Below the pieces are notes generated by a model, which was not told the origin of the DNA, made no database searches, and saw nothing but the letters and a program-made list of their open reading frames with translations. A program made the translations under genes and the position numbers. A stretch of DNA of 9,758 nt, taken from Acidimicrobiia bacterium. GTDB lineage: Bacteria; Actinomycetota; Acidimicrobiia; IMCC26256; BP-133. Location: NCBI GenBank assembly GCA_025923175.1, contig JAICGL010000110.1, forward strand, positions 1 to 9,758. Direction: 5' to 3'. The first letter of the stretch is position 1; each line of letters opens with the position of its first letter. Positions 4,563 through 9,758 of this stretch are shown here, in pieces.

Positions 4563-7040
4563 TCAGGCAGCCGGGCGCAGGGCCATGAGGACGCCGATGC
4601 TCTGGCCCGGGAGAGTGCTGGTGGCGATCCGACTACCCGTCGCGCCCGTGGCCGCCTGTACGGCATAGGACGACGATGCCAGGACATCACGCGTGCTCCC
4701 GGTGTTGGGAGACCCAGCCTCCCACGCTTCGGTCATCCCCGCCGGTGGCGTCAACGACCCTTCGGCATTGACCGCCACCACCTGGACCAACATCGTGTTG
4801 GCGACGGTGGTTGAGATCGACGGGGAAGCCGCAGACGTGCCCGAGGCGTTCATCGTTGCACCGACGGCGTTGACGGGATTGGCCGTGTCGACATTGGCGT
4901 ATGCGGTCATCCCACCGGTGATCCGGCGGGTGCCCTCAGGGATCGTCCACTGGTACGCGCTCGGGTCAGTCGATCTCACCACCCTGACGTAGACCGCTTG
5001 GCGCACCGCTCCGGTGAGGAGGTCGTTTCGGACGACGGTCCAGCCCGAATTGGACGGCACGATCGTGGCGTCGGCGTTGGTGGCGATCGAGGCGACCAGC
5101 ACCTGCCCCTCGGCCGTGCCGGCCGGGCGGCCGAGCGTGATGGTGCTGCGGCTGACCGACGACTCGTCAGAGATCGAGCCCACCGGCACGATGCCTTCTC
5201 CCGGCGGAGGCGGCGGAGGCGGAGGCGGAGGCAGTGTCGGCGGCGTGCCCGGCGCGCCGTGGCACGACGAGCTGCCGAAGTCGGTGAACGTCTGGCCGGC
5301 CACCGGGGTGAACTCCCAGCCGTAGCTCGTGTCATGCAGGATCATCTTGAGGACGCCGAACGGGCGACCCCGGACGTCGCTGTTGGCGATCGGCGTGCCG
5401 AAGTTGTAGTTGCTGCGCCCGCCCGTACCGACGGTGATCTGGCGCAACCCGAACACGGCGTCCGCCGTGCCGTCGGGCTTCTGCATTCCGAACCGCTCGT
5501 AGAAGTGCTCGTGGCCGTTGAGGATGACGTCGGCACCGTAGTCGTAGAGCGCCTGCCAGAAGGCCCCCATCGCAGTGTTGGAGCCGTGGCTGGTGCCGGA
5601 GCTGAACCGCGGGTGGTGGAACACCGCGATCGTGCACTCGGCTTCGGACGTCGCGAGGACATTGCGGAGCCACTGTTCCTGCGGAGAGCCGGCGCCGCAC
5701 CCACCGATCTGGGCACAGTTGGAGTTGAGGACGATGACGTGCCAGGCGCCCAGCCGGTAGTCGTAGTACCCGAGCCCGGGGTCGCCGGCGGCAGCACCGA
5801 AGTAGTTGAAGTATCCGCTGGCCCCGGTGGTCTGGTACTCGTGATTGCCCAGCGCCGGCGTCGTCCGGGCCTTGTGCCGACCCCACGTCGGGTCATAGCA
5901 GTTCCGGAACTCGCTCAAGGTCCCGTCGGTGTACGCGGCGTCGCCGAGGGTGACGATCGTGCCGGGCATGTTGTCGAGCAGCCGTGCGGTGGCCTCGTCG
6001 TTGTCGTTGCCGCAGTAGGCGATGTCGCCGGCGGCGTTGAGGATCGGATCGCCGCTGTTCGGTGAGATCGTCCACGACCGGGTGGCCGGCACGGGTTCGA
6101 CGTTGCCCTTCGTGTCGGTGCCCCACACGGCGACGGTGTGGTCGCCGGCCGACAGGTTGACGTAGGTCTTGGGCGAAGTGCACGGCTCGGCGGCGGCGCC
6201 GTCGAGCTGGCAGAGGAACGACGCTTGCTCGTTGGCCGAGAACGTGAAGGACGCGAAGGTGTTCGTCGTGGTTCCGGACGGGCCGGAGGCGATGGTGGTG
6301 TTGGGAGGACTGGTGTCGGTCGGCCGGAGCGCCAGCAGGACGCCGATGCTGCGTCCGGCGGAGGTGACGCTGGCGGTCCGGCTGCCGGTGGACCCGGCGA
6401 CCGGCTGCAGGGCGTGCGAGAGCGAAGCCACCGCACCCTGGGTGTTCTTACGCGTCGACGCTCCGGGCGCCGCCGCCTCCCAGGCCTCGATCATGCCGCC
6501 CGGCGCGGTGAGGCTGCCGTTGGAGGCCACCGCCGCCAGCTCCACGAGCACCGTGTTGGGCATCGTGGTCGTGATGCTCGGGCTGGACACCGCCGTGCCG
6601 GCGGCGTTGGCGGATCCGTTGATGGCGTCGATCGGGTGCGTGTCGTCGATCCCGTCGAAGGTCGTGATGCCGCCGGCCATCCGGCGGGCGCTGGGGACCG
6701 TCCAGGTGTAGGACGCCGGTTCCGAGGGGCCGGCCGCCTTGACGTAGATCGCCTGCCGGAGCAGATCCTTGATGGTGTCCTGGCGGACGAGTGTCCACCC
6801 GGCGGGCGAGGTGAATGCCGGGTCGTCGTCGCTGATGACGATCGACGCCAGCATCACGTCACCTTGCGCCGTTCCGCCCGGACGGCCGATCGTGATGCTG
6901 ACCCGGCCGTCACCGGAGCCGTTGGAGGCTGAGCCGACGGCGGTCGGGTCGGCCGCGAAGGCAGGAAGGGTTGACTGTCCGGCCGCGAGGAGACCGACGG
7001 CAACCGCGATGGTGAGAAAAACGCGCCGGGGAGACCGCAT
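4563..7040 (-). CDS. Exported purple-acid-phosphatase-like metallophosphoesterase with duplicated flanking domain
   Basis: 825 aa from ATG at 7040. A 28-residue upstream extension is open but would bury the signal peptide. The signal peptide is ~1-29, with cleavage near AFA-AD. Domain order: flanking domain copy 1 (~36-240), Ig-like domain (~247-326, with two Cys and DxxGN), calcineurin-like phosphoesterase (~332-590), ten prolines (604-613), and flanking copy 2 (~621-823). Metal-site motifs are Asp339 (AGDI), Gly366-Asp367 with Tyr370 (GDxxY), Asn399-His400 (GNHE), His475-His476 (HHP) and His510-x-His512 (GHEHFYER). The GDxxY, GNHE and GHxH set fits purple acid phosphatases that hydrolyse phosphate esters outside the cell. 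The flanking copies align along their length at roughly half identity (shared ITxGRP, GWT, RQA.YV, GGM.EAWEA, SIGVL.ALRP). No motif tells their ligand; carbohydrate or wall binding is a guess. Monocistronic. The Shine-Dalgarno is weak (GCGAG). Confidence 0.9.
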   Translation of the reverse strand: MRSPRRVFLTIAVAVGLLAAGQSTLPAFAADPTAVGSASNGSGDGRVSITIGRPGGTAQGDVMLASIVISDDDPAFTSPAGWTLVRQDTIKDLLRQAIYVKAAGPSEPASYTWTVPSARRMAGGITTFDGIDDTHPIDAINGSANAAGTAVSSPSITTTMPNTVLVELAAVASNGSLTAPGGMIEAWEAAAPGASTRKNTQGAVASLSHALQPVAGSTGSRTASVTSAGRSIGVLLALRPTDTSPPNTTIASGPSGTTTNTFASFTFSANEQASFLCQLDGAAAEPCTSPKTYVNLSAGDHTVAVWGTDTKGNVEPVPATRSWTISPNSGDPILNAAGDIAYCGNDNDEATARLLDNMPGTIVTLGDAAYTDGTLSEFRNCYDPTWGRHKARTTPALGNHEYQTTGASGYFNYFGAAAGDPGLGYYDYRLGAWHVIVLNSNCAQIGGCGAGSPQEQWLRNVLATSEAECTIAVFHHPRFSSGTSHGSNTAMGAFWQALYDYGADVILNGHEHFYERFGMQKPDGTADAVFGLRQITVGTGGRSNYNFGTPIANSDVRGRPFGVLKMILHDTSYGWEFTPVAGQTFTDFGSSSCHGAPGTPPTLPPPPPPPPPPGEGIVPVGSISDESSVSRSTITLGRPAGTAEGQVLVASIATNADATIVPSNSGWTVVRNDLLTGAVRQAVYVRVVRSTDPSAYQWTIPEGTRRITGGMTAYANVDTANPVNAVGATMNASGTSAASPSISTTVANTMLVQVVAVNAEGSLTPPAGMTEAWEAGSPNTGSTRDVLASSSYAVQAATGATGSRIATSTLPGQSIGVLMALRPAA
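5202..5231 (-). repeat. Polyproline-coding repeat
   Basis: A short run of CCG/CCT proline codons, seen on the plus strand as cggagg-type repeats, encodes ten consecutive prolines. They form a stiff linker between the phosphoesterase domain and the C-terminal flanking domain. The run is prone to slippage by three bases. Confidence 0.85.
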
Positions 7041-7159
7041 GGACTCGCTATTCGGGGCAAGCCACCGCGATCCTGCCGCTGAGCCCGCGTCGCTCAGAAG
7101 CGAAGGTGCGCGATGCCGGTCCAACCGTCCTCAAACGGACAGCCGTGGGAGATCGCGCC

Positions 7160-7190
7160 TAGTGGCGGCCGGAGATCCTGGCCGCCGCTA
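7160..7190 (-). terminator. Hairpin after the sorting-signal protein gene
   Basis: TAGTGGCGGCC (7160-7170) and GGCCGCCGCTA (7180-7190) pair over 11 positions with a nine-base loop. One pair is G.U on the plus strand and a C/A mismatch on the minus strand. It lies 17 bases past the stop of the minus-strand gene to its right, so it is best read as that gene's terminator. It is also upstream of the phosphatase, ~120 bases before its start. No T-run. Confidence 0.5.
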
Positions 7191-7207
7191 CTGACCGAGC
7201 TGTGTCG

Positions 7208-7822
7208 CTAGGCGATCGGCGAAGGCCGCCGGCGAGCGCCGCCGATGATGGACAGGCCACCGAGGGCCAGGGCGAGGCCGGCCATGGCGGCGAGGGTGTC
7301 GCTCACGGAACCCGTGCGGGCCAGGGTGGCGTCGCCGGCCTCGGCAGGGGCCGGGCTCGGGGTGTTGGCCGCGGCGGTCCGCCCGCCCGGGGCTGGGGCC
7401 GGGGTGGATGCGCCGGCTGCGGCGGGCTTGGGCGAGTAGCTCTTCGACGCCTCACCGAGGGCCTTCAACGCATGTTCGGCCTCGTCGGGGTCGTCGGCGT
7501 TGGTGGCCACTTCGAGACCCTCGATCGCCTGCTCGATCGCAACATAGGCGTCGTTGTCGTTGGCGCGGAGGGTGTGTTCGATCAACGACCAGACCGGCTG
7601 GATGGCAGTGAGTTCAGCCTGGGTCTTCTCCTTGTCCTCCCCGGCGTACTCGGCGATCTCCGAGGCGGCCCGCTCGATGGTCTTCAGTCCCTCGGCGACC
7701 GTGTTCTCCGACACGGTCTGCTCGGCGGCATCGCTGCGGCCCGCCGGGATGACGACCAAGGCGAGCACCACCGGCGCCAGCCACAGCAAGAAACGACACT
7801 GAACCCGGCTCGATCCCTTCAC
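7208..7822 (-). CDS. Secreted helical protein with LARTG cell-wall sorting signal
   Basis: 204 aa from GTG at 7822. This start has a strong Shine-Dalgarno (GGAGGT, 7829-7834) six bases upstream and leads straight into a signal peptide (residues ~1-33, cleavage near SDA-AEQ). The frame is open further upstream, but that part is low-complexity shadow. Residues ~34-127 are predicted all-helical and acidic. Phrases like IQPVWSLIEHTLRANDNDAY recall the helical repeats of EfeO/imelysin-type iron-uptake proteins; I regard this only as a resemblance. A Pro/Ala-rich linker (~130-163) spans the wall. The C-terminus has LARTG (167-171), a hydrophobic segment and ARRR, the layout of a sortase substrate. 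LAxTG is the motif of class E sortases of high-GC Gram-positives. The protein is probably covalently attached to the wall. Function unknown; no sortase is in the window. Confidence 0.85.
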   Translation of the reverse strand: MKGSSRVQCRFLLWLAPVVLALVVIPAGRSDAAEQTVSENTVAEGLKTIERAASEIAEYAGEDKEKTQAELTAIQPVWSLIEHTLRANDNDAYVAIEQAIEGLEVATNADDPDEAEHALKALGEASKSYSPKPAAAGASTPAPAPGGRTAAANTPSPAPAEAGDATLARTGSVSDTLAAMAGLALALGGLSIIGGARRRPSPIA

Positions 7823-7828
7823 AGCAGC

Positions 7829-7834
7829 ACCTCC
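7829..7834 (-). promoter_or_regulatory. Strong ribosome binding site that fixes a GTG start
   Basis: GGAGGT on the minus strand lies six bases before GTG 7822. It decides the start of the sorting-signal protein over the far upstream ATG at 8128. Confidence 0.85.
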
Positions 7835-7875
7835 AGCACTCTGGGCGCCTCCCCCGGGACGCCACCCAAGCACGC

Positions 7876-7906
7876 CTTGTAAGGCGCAGCTGACAGACAA
7901 TATCAA
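7876..7906 (-). promoter_or_regulatory. Possible promoter of the sorting-signal protein gene
   Basis: Read on the minus strand, TTGATA (7901-7906, one mismatch to TTGACA) is followed after 19 bases by TACAAG (7876-7881, four matches to TATAAT). This lies ~55 bases before the GTG, inside the gap between the two minus-strand genes. The spacing is long and the -10 poor, so this is tentative. Confidence 0.3.
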
Positions 7907-7932
7907 GTCGCCCCGCCCCCGTAGTGGGCCCC

Positions 7933-9129
7933 TCAGACGGACAGCTCTTTCTGCAGGGGCGTCGGGAACCGGGGCGTGATCCGCATCGGGCCGAGCCAGG
8001 CCTCCAGGTCGGCCCCCGCCGCCGCTATCGCCGCCTCCGTTTCGGCCCCGACATCCTCCAGGCAGCGGTGCACAACCTCGCCGCTCCCCCTTTGAGTCCA
8101 GCCGCCGACGATGCGCCCGTCGACCCATACCGTCGGGCCGGCGTTGCCGTTGCGGTCAAACAAGGCGGGACCGTGGGCACCGAGGTACCAGCCCCGCTGC
8201 TGCCAGCCCATGGTTGTCGGGTCGAGCGACGGCAGGAACGAAATCCACGACGCCGGTACCCGGACCGGCTCGAGGTCATCAGGCAGGACCCAACCGTGCA
8301 TCTCCCCTTCCAGCATCACCTCGACGGCGCCAACCTCCGCCAGCGCCGCTCTCGTCTGGGTAACTGTCCAGCCGGTCCACCATTTGAGGTCGGCGGTTGT
8401 GGCAGGCCCGAAGCCGGCCAGGTAGCGGCGCGCCAGCTCCGCTCGCGCCGAGGCAGGCTCCAGGGCGGGCATCTCGTCCGGCAACCACGCCTCCATCGGC
8501 GACCACCGGTACTGGCTGCTGGTCCACGAACCCCTGGGCCGGCCACGCACGACCCGCTGAGCGGTCGAGAGGAGGAACAGGACCCGGGTCGACATGCCGA
8601 CGGTGCCCGCCCAGGTCTTGCCCTCTCCGACCGGGATCTGGTGGCTGAGCGCCGGAACGGCCTTCGCCAGCTCGGCGCCCGTCGCCTCCCGGCGGGCGGT
8701 CAGCTCGGCCAGCGTGGCGGCCTCGGCCTCGGCCAGCCAGGCGGCACCGTCGATGGCGATGCCGGCCTGCTCGACCATCTGCACCGTCCTGCGCCGTTCG
8801 CCGGGCACGAGGGCGTCGGTCACCGCCGCCTGGACCACGGGCACAAGGTCGACGGGCACCACGAACATGGTGCGCCGCATGCACAGCGTGCGGACGAGGC
8901 GGCGGTCGACGTAAAGCGCGTCCTCCAGGGCCGCCACCGTTCCCGCCGGTTTCCGCAGCCGGACCCGGGCGCTGAGGAAGACGGACGCCGGGTCGCTGCC
9001 GTGGTATCCGACGAGGTCGGCGGCGACTTCGGCGACGTCGGCCAACCTTGCCCGTCCGGCCAGGTGATGGCGTCGGGCAAGGCGGGCGCGGCGCTGACGA
9101 TCGTCGATGCGGAGGAGATTCGCGGCCAT
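7933..9129 (-). CDS. AlkZ/YcaQ-like winged-helix DNA-binding protein
   Basis: 398 aa from ATG at 9129, preceded by TAGGA. No signal peptide or membrane segment, so cytoplasmic. It matches the winged-helix DNA-binding domain-containing family (HTH_42, related to the DNA glycosylases AlkZ and YcaQ) in length and pattern. It has an N-terminal Arg-rich helix (12-28), HGSDPA (43-48), the winged-helix signature region ARRYLAGFGPATTADLKWW (233-251), FLPSLDPTTMGW (298-309), and the C-terminal FDRNGNAGPTVWVDGRIVGG block (324-343). Characterised relatives remove bulky or crosslinked alkylated bases. The QxQ/QxD catalytic motif of AlkZ and YcaQ is not evident, so this member may differ in activity or only bind DNA. 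It stands alone, divergent from the exported protein gene at the right edge, and ends 110 bases before the next minus-strand gene. Confidence 0.88.
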   Translation of the reverse strand: MAANLLRIDDRQRRARLARRHHLAGRARLADVAEVAADLVGYHGSDPASVFLSARVRLRKPAGTVAALEDALYVDRRLVRTLCMRRTMFVVPVDLVPVVQAAVTDALVPGERRRTVQMVEQAGIAIDGAAWLAEAEAATLAELTARREATGAELAKAVPALSHQIPVGEGKTWAGTVGMSTRVLFLLSTAQRVVRGRPRGSWTSSQYRWSPMEAWLPDEMPALEPASARAELARRYLAGFGPATTADLKWWTGWTVTQTRAALAEVGAVEVMLEGEMHGWVLPDDLEPVRVPASWISFLPSLDPTTMGWQQRGWYLGAHGPALFDRNGNAGPTVWVDGRIVGGWTQRGSGEVVHRCLEDVGAETEAAIAAAGADLEAWLGPMRITPRFPTPLQKELSV

Positions 9130-9203
9130 TTGTCCTACTTCGTTCAGGTTAGGTCCGACGACGCTCCGGTATACCCCTCTCTAGGCCTCAGCCTGGGGCC
9201 GCT

Positions 9204-9236
9204 GCCCGAGCAATGACGCTCGGGCCATTGTCTTTT
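9204..9236 (+). terminator. Attenuator-like hairpin with T-rich tail in a leader
   Basis: GCCCGAGC (9204-9211) and GCTCGGGC (9218-9225) form a perfect eight-base stem with loop AATGAC, followed by CATTGTCTTTT. This is the best intrinsic-terminator shape in the window, yet no plus-strand gene ends before it. It sits just before the Shine-Dalgarno of the exported protein gene at 9248. It may attenuate that transcript or act as a stabilising 5' hairpin. Confidence 0.5.
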
Positions 9237-9242
9237 GGAGGT
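9237..9242 (+). promoter_or_regulatory. Strong ribosome binding site of the right-edge gene
   Basis: GGAGGT five bases before ATG 9248. This decides the frame and start of the gene that runs off the window, over shorter closed ORFs in the other frames. Confidence 0.85.
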
Positions 9243-9247
9243 ACTCC

Positions 9248-9758
9248 ATGCCCGCAGCTCCCTTCCGGCGCGCCGCCGGCGCGTTGGCTGCACTTATCAC
9301 CCTCGTGGCCGCTCCGATGCTGGCGCCGGGTCATGCCGGCGCAGCGGTCGCCGATTCGAGCGTCGCGATCACCGACTCATCCGGCGATGCCGTCCGGGGC
9401 GGCGCGACCGCCGGCGAACCCAAGGCCGACATCGTCGCCGCCAGTGCGCGCAATCAGAACGATTTCATCAGCCTGACGATGAAGCTGGCGAAGGGCGACG
9501 ACCTCTCCGCTGAGTCGGAGAACGACTATGTGCGCTGGGCGATCCACACCCAGGGGAACGCCTCGCCCGATTTCATGGTCCAGTTGAAGCGAGGCAATGG
9601 CTTCGGCGAAGTCGTCGTGTTCGTGCCCGGCGAGGCTGCGATTCCCTGCCCCAACGCCATCGCCAGCTTCGATGGGGTGAACGGTCTGTACCTGGTCAGC
9701 ATCCCGGCCCGCTGCGTCGGTTCGCCCGCCTCGTTCGGTTGGGCCGCCCAGCGCAGCA
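9248..9758 (+). CDS. Secreted protein, N-terminal part (cut by window edge)
   Basis: 170 complete codons are visible and the frame is still open at the right edge. The start is fixed by GGAGGT five bases upstream. Residues 1-32 are a clear signal peptide (FRRAAG, then a hydrophobic stretch; cleavage near GHA-GA or GAA-VA). The mature part begins with DSSGDAV and a downstream ADIV, then alternating beta-type segments (FISLTMKL, DYVRWAI, EVVVFVPG, GLYLVSIP). This resembles the extracellular beta-sandwich domains of actinobacteria that start with D-x-x-GD...aDI. Cys134 and Cys156 could form a disulfide. I do not recognise the family and cannot give a function. Any wall anchor or catalytic domain would lie beyond the edge. 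It is divergent from the winged-helix gene and shares a 118-base intergenic region with it. Confidence 0.8.
   Translation, partial: MPAAPFRRAAGALAALITLVAAPMLAPGHAGAAVADSSVAITDSSGDAVRGGATAGEPKADIVAASARNQNDFISLTMKLAKGDDLSAESENDYVRWAIHTQGNASPDFMVQLKRGNGFGEVVVFVPGEAAIPCPNAIASFDGVNGLYLVSIPARCVGSPASFGWAAQRS

Noticed and set aside
4998..6065. Plus-strand ORF of 355 aa opposite the phosphatase
   Set aside because: Arg/Ala/Val/Gly-rich shadow of the minus-strand gene with its polyproline repeat read as poly-Arg; no domain.
7873..7886. Five-pair hairpin CGCCT/AGGCG as a terminator for the winged-helix gene
   Set aside because: Stem is short, no T-run, and overlaps the possible promoter of the next gene; not strong enough to call.
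7823..8128. Upstream extension of the sorting-signal protein to ATG 8128
   Set aside because: Overlaps the winged-helix gene by ~195 bases, is low-complexity Arg/Gly, and would bury the signal peptide; the GTG at 7822 has a strong ribosome site.
7924..9216. Plus-strand ORF of 430 aa opposite the winged-helix gene
   Set aside because: Antisense shadow with low-complexity composition; the minus strand carries a recognisable family.
9213..9513. Two short closed plus-strand ORFs at the right edge
   Set aside because: Out of frame with the gene that has the strong ribosome site and signal peptide at 9248.

Overview
The window is very GC-rich, uses GTG and TTG starts next to ATG, and encodes mostly exported proteins. 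One of these ends in an LAxTG-type cell-wall sorting signal. Together this points to a high-GC Gram-positive (Actinomycetota). The style of the proteins suggests an Acidimicrobiia- or Thermoleophilia-like member, but no rRNA or other marker is present to prove it. No tRNA, rRNA, CRISPR array, insertion sequence or phage gene was seen.

Left part (1-4193, plus strand): a 271-base leader with strong inverted repeats precedes a two-gene operon. Gene 1 is a secreted subtilisin-like (S8) protease with an I9-type propeptide and an unusual tail carrying a Trp every fifth residue (GSRWY repeats). Gene 2 begins only 7 bases after the protease stop, at a TTG. It encodes a polytopic membrane GAF-GGDEF-EAL protein for cyclic-di-GMP-type signalling. 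Its key residues are intact, except that the Asp which reads guanine in the GGDEF domain is Asn. A surface protease with a Trp-repeat tail, coupled in translation to a nucleotide second-messenger enzyme and preceded by a structured leader, is the best candidate here for an undescribed system.

Middle (4194-7207): a 369-base convergent intergenic region with two long hairpins separates the operon from a minus-strand exported purple-acid-phosphatase-like metallophosphoesterase. In that protein the catalytic domain sits between two copies of the same ~205-residue domain, with an Ig-like domain and a polyproline linker.

Right part (7208-9758): on the minus strand lie a small secreted helical protein with a C-terminal LARTG sorting signal and, upstream of it, a cytoplasmic AlkZ/YcaQ-like winged-helix protein. 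Divergent from the latter, on the plus strand, is the start of another secreted protein that runs off the right edge. Its leader contains an attenuator-like hairpin with a T-rich tail. The four genes right of 4562 look like separately transcribed housekeeping or surface genes and show no obvious link to the protease/c-di-GMP operon.
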